DNA of 64,000 nucleotides, taken from the NCBI GenBank assembly GCA_038243605.1, contig JBBSQX010000017.1, positions 14,374-78,373 of the forward strand, read 5' to 3'. Each line of letters opens with the position of its first letter. Within the stretch, counting starts at the first letter, position 1. The notes beneath the pieces were generated by a model. The model worked only from the letters and a program-made list of their open reading frames with translations, was not told the DNA's origin and did no database searches. Below are positions 52,027-59,629 of the stretch, piece by piece. The translations under genes and the position numbers were made by a program. This stretch comes from Terrimesophilobacter sp038243605 (GTDB lineage Bacteria > Actinomycetota > Actinomycetes > Actinomycetales > Microbacteriaceae).

Positions 52027-52578
52027 ATGAGAAACCCCCAGAAAACACACGCTCTTCTTGGCGTTCTGAGCGCAGGGCTGCTGCTGGTCACTCTTGCGGC
52101 CTGCGATTCCGGCGAACCACAGAATTCGACATCCCCGCTTCCTGAACTTGGGACTAGCTCGACTCCGGAACCCAGCATCAGTACTACTCCGGAATTTCCG
52201 AGTGATTCTTCGGCGATTAATGCGTGGGCCGCTGAGCGCGTTCCTTCGCTCGGATCAGACGGGTACATTGCCGGAAGCAGCGGAGAGCTGAGCGAATCCA
52301 GGGGCCAAAGTACCGTTCTCAACATGGAAATGTTGGCCCCTGGCAAGTACTCCTACTACGTCGTGTGCAGCGGCGGAGGGGAGGGAACGTTCGTCATCGG
52401 CACCACGGAGGCTGAAACCGTCACGCTCAAAGGTGAGTGCAACGACAAGGCAACAGGCGGTGACTTCAGTACGTCAACGACAGGAACGACGATCACCGGA
52501 ACATTCGCCCCAGCCCTTCCTGCAAATTCGCCAGCGAATTGGGCAGTAGCCGTGACGGAGCCTCTTCCCGCCGGCTAG
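52027..52578 (+). CDS. Secreted lipoprotein of unknown function
   Basis: A 183-residue lipoprotein. The signal (LLGVLSAGLLLVTLAACDSG) ends in lipobox LAAC. A Ser/Thr/Pro linker follows (about 25-65), then a beta-rich part with a Cys pair (VVCSGGGEGTFVIGT and LKGECNDK), suggesting one disulfide. I recognise no family. It stands alone, divergent from aconitase with a 173-bp gap that I searched without finding a clear motif. Confidence 0.75.
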   Translation: MRNPQKTHALLGVLSAGLLLVTLAACDSGEPQNSTSPLPELGTSSTPEPSISTTPEFPSDSSAINAWAAERVPSLGSDGYIAGSSGELSESRGQSTVLNMEMLAPGKYSYYVVCSGGGEGTFVIGTTEAETVTLKGECNDKATGGDFSTSTTGTTITGTFAPALPANSPANWAVAVTEPLPAG

Positions 52579-52670
52579 TACGGCAACGCGCGACAACACT
52601 GTATTTCGTGTTTCGTTTTTGGATCGCCCTACGAACGAATCAGCGGCGCTGGTGAGGCGTAACGTGTGAG

Positions 52671-52689
52671 GTGTCGGACGCACCGACAC
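52671..52689 (+). promoter_or_regulatory. Inverted repeat in the 5' leader of the ferritin-like gene
   Basis: GTGTCGG (52671-52677) and CCGACAC (52683-52689) are perfect 7-bp inverted repeats around a 5-base centre, ending 4 bp before the AGGAG ribosome binding site of the ferritin-like gene. It could be an operator for an iron or redox regulator, or an mRNA hairpin near the start. Confidence 0.45.
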
Positions 52690-52703
52690 GAACAGGAGTC
52701 ACC

Positions 52704-53018
52704 ATGTCCACCGACCAATACCACGAGCCGCCGGACGAGCTTTCGGCGGAAGTACGCACCTTCGCTCGGATGTGCGCGAGTTTGTCTGAAGAAGCAGAAG
52801 CAATCGGTTGGTACGAACAGCGCATTGCCGTTGAGACCGATGAGGTGGCGCGGGCCATCATGCTTGATTCGCTGGGTGAAGAATACAAGCACTTCAGTAT
52901 GGAGCTGGAGTTCCTGCTTCGCGCAAAGCCGAAATGGCGTGAGATCGCCCAAGGAATCCTGTTCAAGGACGGCGATATCGTGGAACACGGTGAGAAAGCT
53001 GAAGCCGCGGCAGACTGA
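52704..53018 (+). CDS. Encapsulated-ferritin-like (EncFtn-type) protein without targeting peptide
   Basis: A 104-residue two-helix ferritin-like protein. E29, E30, E32, W36 and Y37 (in LSEEAEAIGWYEQRI) and E60 and H63 (in LGEEYKHFSM) match the ferroxidase-site residues of Rhodospirillum rubrum EncFtn by my recollection of that sequence. The N-terminal YHEPPDEL also matches the family. It therefore probably oxidises and handles iron. The C-terminus (HGEKAEAAAD) lacks the encapsulin-loading peptide (LxVGSLK-like), and no encapsulin gene is seen nearby. The ATG at 52704 has AGGAG 5 bases upstream. Confidence 0.75.
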   Translation: MSTDQYHEPPDELSAEVRTFARMCASLSEEAEAIGWYEQRIAVETDEVARAIMLDSLGEEYKHFSMELEFLLRAKPKWREIAQGILFKDGDIVEHGEKAEAAAD

Positions 53019-53065
53019 GAGTGCCGTCGCTGGTTCCCTGCGCTACCGTGCCGGGGCCATGCTCA

Positions 53066-53836
53066 TTACTTCAGCTCGACCGGCACTTGTGCATCGAGTG
53101 GTCCTTTGGCGGTCGTGTGCGCCGGTCGCAGCAACAAAGACACAACTATCCCGACAGTCAGCCCCACGCCATGCGCGTCACCCACGATGAGCATGGCCGC
53201 AGTGGCGAGGAGAATGACAGTAACCGTTCCGGCGCGCAGAATGTGGCGACCAGCACGCCTTCGGGTGATCAGAAAAACTGGGATCACGATTGTTCCGACT
53301 ATGGCGGCGACGACGGGGCCACCCAACGCAAACACCGTCAAGTAGACGGCGAAGAACACGGCGTACAGCATGCCCGGCCATGACAAGACGGCCCCTCTCG
53401 GCACCATGCTCACCACAAGCGCTCCAATCAGTCCGGCAACCGCTGCCGATGAGCCGGAATCCGTCTGAAGCGGAAACCACAGCGACGTCAGCAGAATTGC
53501 GGTCACACCTGACGCGACATACACTACGAGCCAGCGCCACCAGCCATAGTGGCGCTCGATGGCGCTGCCAACTAAGACGATCCCCAGCACATTGAAAAAG
53601 AACTGGCCGAGCCCAGATCCCTGTATAAATATCGGGCTGACCGACCGCCACCACTGCCCGTGCAGCATCGCGTGCGGATCTTGCTCTAACACCCTCACCC
53701 ACTGCGGAATCATCAGCGCCGGGATGCTCACTGCCAGAGTGATCACGGTCACACTGATCGTTATTGGGTAGTGCCGCAATTTTCTCACGATGGCCTTGAC
53801 GCGTTGTTGCCTGGCTGGCGCGTTCGACTGACTCAT
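53066..53836 (-). CDS. Rhomboid-family intramembrane protein
   Basis: A 256-residue membrane protein with six or more helices. MLHGQWWRSVSPIFIQGSGLGQFFFNVLGI is the typical rhomboid L1/helix 2 region. The catalytic Ser would be in DSGSSAAVAGLIGA and the His in IVGDAHGVGLTVGIVV. The GxSG motif is atypical (GSSAA), so activity is probable but not certain. I start at the ATG 53836; an upstream extension of 46 codons lacks support. It converges with the ferritin-like gene. Confidence 0.8.
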   Translation of the reverse strand: MSQSNAPARQQRVKAIVRKLRHYPITISVTVITLAVSIPALMIPQWVRVLEQDPHAMLHGQWWRSVSPIFIQGSGLGQFFFNVLGIVLVGSAIERHYGWWRWLVVYVASGVTAILLTSLWFPLQTDSGSSAAVAGLIGALVVSMVPRGAVLSWPGMLYAVFFAVYLTVFALGGPVVAAIVGTIVIPVFLITRRRAGRHILRAGTVTVILLATAAMLIVGDAHGVGLTVGIVVSLLLRPAHTTAKGPLDAQVPVELK

Positions 53837-54018
53837 CGCTCGGCATCCTCGGATGAAGGGCGCGAGAACGATGAACTGTAGTCCGACCGGATTCGGACCA
53901 GTCTCATAAGTCGATAGTGCGCGCGGAGTGAAACGGCATACGACAATCTTTCGACGTTGACGCGCGCCGGTCAAGCCGAGTGGAAGGTAAGAATCGTGCT
54001 CGAGCGGCGTAAGCGCCG

Positions 54019-54633
54019 TTAGAAGGAGCCTCGGTACCGCTCACCGACCGGGATCTCCACCGCTACCGTGTTACCTGACGGGGCGAGCGGGCATGCCCAC
54101 GCCGGGTCGTAGGCGCACGAGGGGTTGTACGCGAAGTTGAAATCGAGCGTGAGGGAGTGGGGCGCGGAGCCCGGCCCGAGGTCGGCGCCCTTGATGGTGT
54201 CGAGCAGGTAACGGCCGCCACCATAGGTTCCGTCTGGCTTGCCTGCCAAGGCATCCTTTACCGGTATGAAGATGCCGCCGCCATAGGAGGCAAGGTGCCA
54301 GACGTCCAAAGACCCGACTCCTGGCACGGAGGCCACACCGATGAGATCGAACGGAACGACGCCGTTTGTGCCCGTCTCCACCTCCAGCCGCCGCGGTTCC
54401 GTGGGCGCTATGGGTACCTCGAATCGCCACGCCGGATTGTAGTCGGTCACGGGTAGTCCGGTGAAACCTCCGCGGTTCTCAGGGAGCAGCGGCGTGGATG
54501 GATGATGGGCAAACAGTTCGTTCCGGCCACGGCGCCAGGCGCCGTGCGCGGCGGGCAGATCAGTTGACTCGCGCACAACTCTGTACAGCGCGAACACGCG
54601 GCGGCGCCAATCGGCGACTTCGAGGGCAATCAT
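54019..54633 (-). CDS. DUF1684 domain protein
   Basis: A 204-residue soluble protein. The sequence WRRRVFALYRVVRES followed by HPSTPL, then FEVPIAP, GGGIFIPVKDA, TYGGGRYLLDTIKGAD and FNFAYNPSCAYDPAWACPLAPSGN is the DUF1684 pattern. The C-terminal Asn/Cys cluster is the conserved core. The function of the family is not established. It is divergent from the pyruvate dehydrogenase operon. The 183-bp gap to the rhomboid gene holds no feature I can support. Confidence 0.88.
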   Translation of the reverse strand: MIALEVADWRRRVFALYRVVRESTDLPAAHGAWRRGRNELFAHHPSTPLLPENRGGFTGLPVTDYNPAWRFEVPIAPTEPRRLEVETGTNGVVPFDLIGVASVPGVGSLDVWHLASYGGGIFIPVKDALAGKPDGTYGGGRYLLDTIKGADLGPGSAPHSLTLDFNFAYNPSCAYDPAWACPLAPSGNTVAVEIPVGERYRGSF

Positions 54634-54748
54634 GCCTCAATTCTGCCTCAGCGATGGCGAACAAAAGGTTCCGCTTCGGGCTCCGAGAGAAATGATGCCA
54701 ACAGAGGAATAGGCTGGAAGGGACTAATTCTTGGAAAGCGAGGCCCCC

Positions 54749-55825
54749 ATGGCGGACACACAACGTCCGACAGGCGCCAAAGGTTCCGCGAAGCAAAAAG
54801 GCGAATCTGCCAAAGCGCTCCGCGGTTATTACGAGCAGATGGTTCTCGTGCGTGAGTTCGAACTCCGCGCAAGCGAAATGTATGCTCGGGCAAAAGTTGG
54901 CGGTTACTGTCACCTCAATCTCGGCGAGGAGGCAACCGTCGTTGGTCTTATGGCCGCGCTGAAAGCCACTGACTACCTCTTTATGGGGTACCGCGACCAT
55001 GGTTACGCGCTCATGCGTGGCCTGGGTGCTGGCCCGGTGATGGCCGAACTCTTCGGCAAAGCCACCGGCGTCGTCGGCGGTTACGGTGGCTCGATGCACA
55101 TGTTCGATCTTGAACGGCGCACGATGGGCGGATACGGCATTGTTGGTGGCCAGATTCCGCCCGCAACAGGTGCCGCGTTTGCCATCAACTACCGCAGTAA
55201 AGCGGGTAAGAGCGCAGACGCCGTTATGTGCATTCTGGGGGACGGCACCACCAACATTGGTGCTTTCCACGAATCGCTGAACCTTGCGGGCCTCTGGAAA
55301 CTCCCCATCGTGTACGTAATCACCAACAACCGGCTCGGGATGGGAACGCCCGTCGAGCTATCCACCGCCGAACCCGACCTTTACAAGCGCGGAAGCTCGT
55401 ACCGCATTCCGGGAACTCGCGTCGATGGCCACGACCCGGTGGTGGTTCGGGATGCGGCGCTCGCGGCGCTCGAGCAAGCTCGAGTCGAGAGGCAACCGGT
55501 GATCCTCGAGCTCATGATGTATCGGCTCAAGGGGCACTCCGTGGTTGACCCAGCGCGTTACCGCTCCAAGGAAGATACCGAGGAGGCGCAGGCGAATGAT
55601 CCGGTTCCCGCATTCCGCAACAAGCTTGTGAAATCTAAAGTGCTCGACGAGAAAGCAGCGGATGCCATCCACGACGCCGCAGAGAAGATTGTGAACGAAG
55701 CGGTCGAATTCGCAGACTCGAGCCCAGACCCCGAAATTTCAGAAATGTTCAAACGTGTGTATGCCACGCAGGTGCCCAATATGCCTGACCGGTTTCCCGG
55801 CGACCCAGTGGTGGTGATGTCATGA
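54749..55825 (+). CDS. pdhA: Pyruvate dehydrogenase E1 alpha subunit
   Basis: A 358-residue thiamine-diphosphate E1 alpha. The ThDP motif GDGTTNIGAFHESLNLAGLWKLPIVYVITNN is diagnostic, and RDHGYALMRG and GGSMHMFDLERRTMGGYGIVGGQIP are active-site regions. The later GHSVVDPARYRSKEDTEE contains the phosphorylation-loop-like Ser/Tyr segment of the family. I use ATG 54749 (GCGAGG 5 bases upstream) rather than the TTG at 54731. It is translationally coupled to pdhB (ATGA). Substrate is pyruvate by best fit; an acetoin dehydrogenase is the alternative. Confidence 0.9.
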   Translation: MADTQRPTGAKGSAKQKGESAKALRGYYEQMVLVREFELRASEMYARAKVGGYCHLNLGEEATVVGLMAALKATDYLFMGYRDHGYALMRGLGAGPVMAELFGKATGVVGGYGGSMHMFDLERRTMGGYGIVGGQIPPATGAAFAINYRSKAGKSADAVMCILGDGTTNIGAFHESLNLAGLWKLPIVYVITNNRLGMGTPVELSTAEPDLYKRGSSYRIPGTRVDGHDPVVVRDAALAALEQARVERQPVILELMMYRLKGHSVVDPARYRSKEDTEEAQANDPVPAFRNKLVKSKVLDEKAADAIHDAAEKIVNEAVEFADSSPDPEISEMFKRVYATQVPNMPDRFPGDPVVVMS

Positions 55826-56826
55826 CCGAAATGACCTACCGTCAGGCGCTCAACGAAACGTTGCGCGCAGAGCTGAAGCGCGACGAGAACGTGTACCTCA
55901 TCGGCGAAGAAATTGGCGTGTTCGAGGGTTCGTACAAAATAACCGCCGGGCTGCTGAAAGAGTTCGGTCCCAAGCGCGTCGTTGACACCCCAATTTCTGA
56001 AGAAGGTTTCACAGGGGTTGCGATTGGCTCGGCAATGCTCGGCCTTCGTCCGGTCGTCGAGATTATGACGATCAACTTCTCGCTCATCGCTATCGACCAG
56101 ATCGTGAACCACGCGGCGAAGATTCGCACGATGTTCGGCGGCGAGGTGAGTGTTCCCATCGTCATCCGAACGCCAGGTGGCGGCGGGCAGCAGCTCGCCG
56201 CAACTCACTCGCAGAACCTCGAGGTGTGGTACGCGCACATCCCAGGGCTCAAAGTCGTGGCGCCATCTAACCCAGCGGATGCCAAGGCGCTTCTCACGGC
56301 GGCGATTCGCGACGATGACCCCGTGCTGTTCCTCGAAAACCTCGGGCTTTACAATCTCAAGGGCGACGTGCCTGATGGCGAACAGGTGGGGGAGATTGGC
56401 ACGGCCGCGATTGCGAAAGAGGGCACCGACATTACCGTCGTGAGCTACTCACGCGGTGTTGTCACCGCTCTTGAAGTGGCGAAAGAGTTTGCTGAGAAAG
56501 GCGTGTCTGTGGAGGTCGTCGACTTGCGCAGCCTTCGTCCGCTCGACCGGAACACAATCTGCGAATCTGTGCGCAAAACGAGCCGTGCTGTGATCTTCGA
56601 AGACGACCTGCTCAGCTACGGGATTGGTGCAGAAATCTCCGCGACGATCGGAGAGGGGGCGTTCGACTGGCTCGATGCGCCCGTGCGCCGCGTCGCAGGC
56701 GCCGAAGTGCCGTTGCCGTATGCCAAACCGCTAGAGCGAGCAGCGATGCCGGATGCCGCCGACCTGACAAAGGTCATCAATGAAACGCTTGCGGCGAGCG
56801 CGTTCAAGGGAGACCAGAATGTCTGA
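55822..56826 (+). CDS. pdhB: Pyruvate dehydrogenase E1 beta subunit
   Basis: A 334-residue transketolase-type beta subunit. The N-terminal half has IGEEIGVFEGSYKITAGLL and the cofactor region DTPISEEGFTGVAIGSAMLGLRPVVEI. The C-terminal transketolase domain ends in VRRVAGAEVPLPYAKPLERAAMP. It pairs with PdhA to decarboxylate pyruvate and transfer the acetyl group to the E2 lipoyl arm. It overlaps pdhA (ATGA) and pdhC (8 bp). Confidence 0.93.
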   Translation: MTEMTYRQALNETLRAELKRDENVYLIGEEIGVFEGSYKITAGLLKEFGPKRVVDTPISEEGFTGVAIGSAMLGLRPVVEIMTINFSLIAIDQIVNHAAKIRTMFGGEVSVPIVIRTPGGGGQQLAATHSQNLEVWYAHIPGLKVVAPSNPADAKALLTAAIRDDDPVLFLENLGLYNLKGDVPDGEQVGEIGTAAIAKEGTDITVVSYSRGVVTALEVAKEFAEKGVSVEVVDLRSLRPLDRNTICESVRKTSRAVIFEDDLLSYGIGAEISATIGEGAFDWLDAPVRRVAGAEVPLPYAKPLERAAMPDAADLTKVINETLAASAFKGDQNV

Positions 56827-58231
56827 AGTGGTGATGCCAAGACTGTCGGACACGATGGAAGAGGGCGAGCTCGCGAAGTGGTTGAAGAACGAAGGTGACA
56901 CGATCACCAAGGGCGACATCCTGGCCGAAATCGAGACCGACAAAGCCACGATGGACCTCGAAGCCTTTGAATCTGGGGTGCTTGAGAAGCACCTTGTGGA
57001 AGCGGGAACTGTCGTTCCGATCGGCACCCCGGTGGCAATGATCGGCGATGGTTCTGCTAAGTCTGAGGCGCCTAAGAAAGAGTCACCGAAAAAGGCTTCG
57101 GCAAAGAAGGACGAGCCGCAGACCGACGACGAGCCCGCGGCCGAGGAGCCGTCGGTTGAGAAGTCGCCGGCTGAGAAGTCGCCGGAGGCGGAGGACCAGC
57201 CCGAAGCCGAGGACCCGCTGGTTGAGAAGTCGCCGGAGGCGGCGTCTCGAAACCAGCCCGAAGCGAATGCGAAGGCAGAGCCCTCACCAGAGCCAGCCTC
57301 CACGGAGTCTGCCGATGACTCGTCGCGCCCACGCATGTCTCCTCTCGCACGCAAGATCGCGAAAGATCATGGACTCGACCCCGCCGCTATCACCGGATCT
57401 GGCCCGCAGGGCCGCGTCGTGCGGGCTGATGTCGAGGCCGCCATTGCCGACGAGCCGTCGCAGAACCAGCCGTCGCAGAACCAGCCGTCGCAGAACTCGC
57501 CATCAGCTAGTGCGTCAGCGGTGAACGTCGCTGCGCCCCTGACGGGTAAAGACGAGGTTGTTGCGGTCAATCGCATCCGCAAGGTTGCGGCGAAACGGCT
57601 CACCGAAAGCCAGGCGGTACCGCACTTCTTCCTCACGAGCATCGTCAGCATGGAGAAGCTGTTGGCGTTCAGGGTCGACGTGAACGAGAGCCTTGAGTCT
57701 CAGGGAATCAAGGTGAGCGTCAATGACTTGTTCGTGCGCGCTGCCGCCGTGACTCTGCGCCAGCACCCGGAGGCGAACTCGTCTTGGGGCGATGACGCAC
57801 TGGTTCGGCGCGGCAACGTGAATGTTGGAATTGCGGTGGCGACTGATTCGGGGCTGCTCGTTCCCGTCATCCGCAACGCAGACCAGAAGGATCTTGCCGC
57901 GATTTCGCGCGAAACGGTGGCGCTCGCTGCCAAGGCTCGCGACGGCAAGCTGAGCCCTGATGAGATGAGTGGCGGAACGTTCAGCGTCTCGAACCTGGGG
58001 ATGTTCGGAATCGATCAGTTCACCGCCATGATCAACCCGCCAGAGGCAGGGATTCTTGCGGTTGGTGCGACAAACCCGGTACCCATGCTGCGCGACGGGG
58101 AGTTGGTCGAGGTTCCGAAACTCAAGATCACGCTCACCGTCGATCACCGCGTCATGGACGGTGCTGTTGCCGCCGGGTTCTTGCGGGATCTCGTTGAAAA
58201 TCTTGAGAAACCACTACGCCTCATCCTGTAG
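56819..58231 (+). CDS. pdhC: Dihydrolipoamide acetyltransferase (E2)
   Basis: A 470-residue E2. One lipoyl domain (K in EIETDKATMDLEAFESG) is followed by a long, repetitive acidic Pro/Glu linker and the E3-binding domain (MSPLARKIAKDHGLDPAAITGSGPQGRVV). A second Gln/Asn/Pro repeat linker comes next, then the catalytic domain with the His-x3-Asp motif in TVDHRVMDGAVAAGFL. The ATG has an AGGGAG site. No lpd (E3) gene follows, so E3 is supplied from elsewhere in the genome. Confidence 0.94.
   Translation: MSEVVMPRLSDTMEEGELAKWLKNEGDTITKGDILAEIETDKATMDLEAFESGVLEKHLVEAGTVVPIGTPVAMIGDGSAKSEAPKKESPKKASAKKDEPQTDDEPAAEEPSVEKSPAEKSPEAEDQPEAEDPLVEKSPEAASRNQPEANAKAEPSPEPASTESADDSSRPRMSPLARKIAKDHGLDPAAITGSGPQGRVVRADVEAAIADEPSQNQPSQNQPSQNSPSASASAVNVAAPLTGKDEVVAVNRIRKVAAKRLTESQAVPHFFLTSIVSMEKLLAFRVDVNESLESQGIKVSVNDLFVRAAAVTLRQHPEANSSWGDDALVRRGNVNVGIAVATDSGLLVPVIRNADQKDLAAISRETVALAAKARDGKLSPDEMSGGTFSVSNLGMFGIDQFTAMINPPEAGILAVGATNPVPMLRDGELVEVPKLKITLTVDHRVMDGAVAAGFLRDLVENLEKPLRLIL
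57155..57184. repeat. 15-bp duplication in the first E2 linker
   Basis: Two 15-bp units at 57155-57169 and 57170-57184 differ at one base and encode VEKSP and AEKSP. More distant copies of parts of this sequence recur at 57218-57240 in the same linker. Confidence 0.8.
57455..57499. repeat. Three 15-bp tandem repeats in the second E2 linker
   Basis: CCGTCGCAGAACCAG is repeated at 57455-57469 and 57470-57484, with a third copy at 57485-57499 that differs at its last few bases. They encode PSQNQ repeats between the E3-binding and catalytic domains. Confidence 0.9.
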
Positions 58232-58331
58232 CCCGCATTTTTCACCGTATTTTTGCGGGACACCGTGATGGGCGCCCGCGTAGCCTACGTGCATGGCGAC
58301 GACGCGGTTGACTGACCCGAAAAAAGGCACC

Positions 58332-59396
58332 ATGACAGCGGAAGCTGGGCGCCTCAGCACGGCAGTGAGAAAGCTCCCTCCTGGCGCATTCGCGTTCGTC
58401 ATGGCCACCGGAATAGTTGCAGGTGCGTTCTCTCTCGTTGGGCAAGCCACCATCACGCTGGTTCTGCTGGTCATCTCCGTCATCGGCCTGCTCGCGCTCA
58501 CGGGCGCACTGGTGTGGCGGATCGTTCGTCACTGGGACCACGTCTACGCTGACGCCCGCAACCCGGCCATCGCCTTCGGGTACGCCACCATCGTCGCCGC
58601 AATGAACGTGGTCGGCGCACTGTTCTTCGCCATCGAGCCCCTCGTGACGATCGTGCTCCTGTGCGTTAGCGTTCCGTTCTGGCTTGTGCTCACCTACGGC
58701 ATCGCGGCGGCAATGATGCTGGGGCCACAAGACGGCCCGCCTGCCCACAAGGCCAACGGAAGTTGGTTCATTTGGGTGGTGGCCACTCAGTCGATCTCCG
58801 TGGTGACGGGCATCATCGACCACGGACTCAACGTCAACATCCTTGGCGTTATCGCGGTAGGAATGTGGAGCATCGGCGTGATGTTGTACATCATTCTGAC
58901 CGTCATCATCACACTGCGCCTGATGACGACAACGCAGGATGCCTTCGGTATCCGTCCCACCTATTGGGTCTACATGGGTGCCACCGCGATCACGGTGTAT
59001 GCAGGATGGTCAATTTTGAGTCTTCTGACGAACCTTCCGATCATGAAAGCCACGCACGACTTCATTTCGGGGTTCACCTTCATGCTGTGGGCATTCGGTG
59101 TGTGGTGGATTCCTATCCTGGTGATTTTCGGAATCTGGCGCCACGCTGTGAAGCGATACCCGGTGCGATACGAGTCCGAATTGTGGAGCATGGTCTTTCC
59201 GCTCGGGATGTTCTCGGTTGCCAGCATCCACATTGGCGGGCTCCTTGGGCTTCCCGTTGTTCACGACATGGGCGTGCTCTGCACCTGGATTGCTGGTGCT
59301 ACCTGGCTTGCCGTGATGGCAATGATGCTGGTATCTGCGGCCCACAAGCAGGTGCCTGGCGAGACGACGACCGAACGGATCGCGCATAACCTGTAG
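58332..59396 (+). CDS. TDT-family transporter (tellurite resistance/dicarboxylate, SLAC1-like)
   Basis: A 354-residue membrane protein with ten helices of the TehA/SLAC1-fold anion-channel family. LPPGAFAFVMATGIVAGAF at the start is the first-helix motif. The ATG at 58332 has an AAAAGG site 4-5 bases upstream and is preferred to an ATG at 58293 without one. Substrate is unknown, possibly a C4-dicarboxylate, nitrite or another monovalent anion. It follows the pdh operon by about 100 bp on the same strand. Confidence 0.8.
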   Translation: MTAEAGRLSTAVRKLPPGAFAFVMATGIVAGAFSLVGQATITLVLLVISVIGLLALTGALVWRIVRHWDHVYADARNPAIAFGYATIVAAMNVVGALFFAIEPLVTIVLLCVSVPFWLVLTYGIAAAMMLGPQDGPPAHKANGSWFIWVVATQSISVVTGIIDHGLNVNILGVIAVGMWSIGVMLYIILTVIITLRLMTTTQDAFGIRPTYWVYMGATAITVYAGWSILSLLTNLPIMKATHDFISGFTFMLWAFGVWWIPILVIFGIWRHAVKRYPVRYESELWSMVFPLGMFSVASIHIGGLLGLPVVHDMGVLCTWIAGATWLAVMAMMLVSAAHKQVPGETTTERIAHNL

Positions 59397-59477
59397 CGCC
59401 CGGCTGCTGAGAAGCACTGAGGTTCCGGCAACTGCTGCGCTTGTCGATCAACCCCCGCTTGCCGGTAGACTTTGTGC

Positions 59478-59567
59478 GGCCCCTCGTGTGGCGTCACCTC
59501 GATGAATTCCCCCAGGACGGAAACGTAGCAAGGGTAGTTGGGCTCTGGCGGGTGCACGAGGGGTCTT
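59478..59567 (+). ncRNA. ffs: Signal recognition particle RNA (small bacterial type)
   Basis: The conserved apical segment CCCCCAGGACGGAAACGTAGCAAGGG (about 59509-59534 including its flanks) matches the SRP RNA Ffh-binding domain, with its GGAA-type tetraloop region and A-rich internal loop. The ends CCCCTCGTG (59480-59488) and CACGAGGGG (59555-59563) pair to close the molecule. A T-rich run right after it (59564-59571) forms the intrinsic terminator. It lies just before pta, with dnaX further downstream, a placement also common near ffs in actinobacteria. Confidence 0.95.
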
Positions 59568-59571
59568 TTTT
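59564..59571 (+). terminator. T-run terminator of the SRP RNA
   Basis: The terminal helix of the SRP RNA is followed at once by TCTTTTTT, which acts as an intrinsic terminator. Confidence 0.8.
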
Positions 59572-59588
59572 GTCGCTGCACGGTTGTG

Positions 59589-59619
59589 GGCTGTCAGCAC
59601 CCGTGGGCTGTTGACAGCC
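59589..59619. promoter_or_regulatory. Inverted repeat upstream of pta
   Basis: GGCTGTCA (59589-59596) and TGACAGCC (59612-59619) are perfect 8-bp inverted repeats with a 15-base loop, which itself contains a small CCC-GT-GGG fold. It ends 10 bp before the pta start, so it could be an operator or an mRNA element that controls acetate metabolism. Confidence 0.5.
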
Positions 59620-59629
59620 GTAGGCTGGA

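Noticed and set aside
59397..59477. tRNA gene beside the SRP RNA
   Set aside because: No cloverleaf or T-arm GTTC signature is visible in this stretch.
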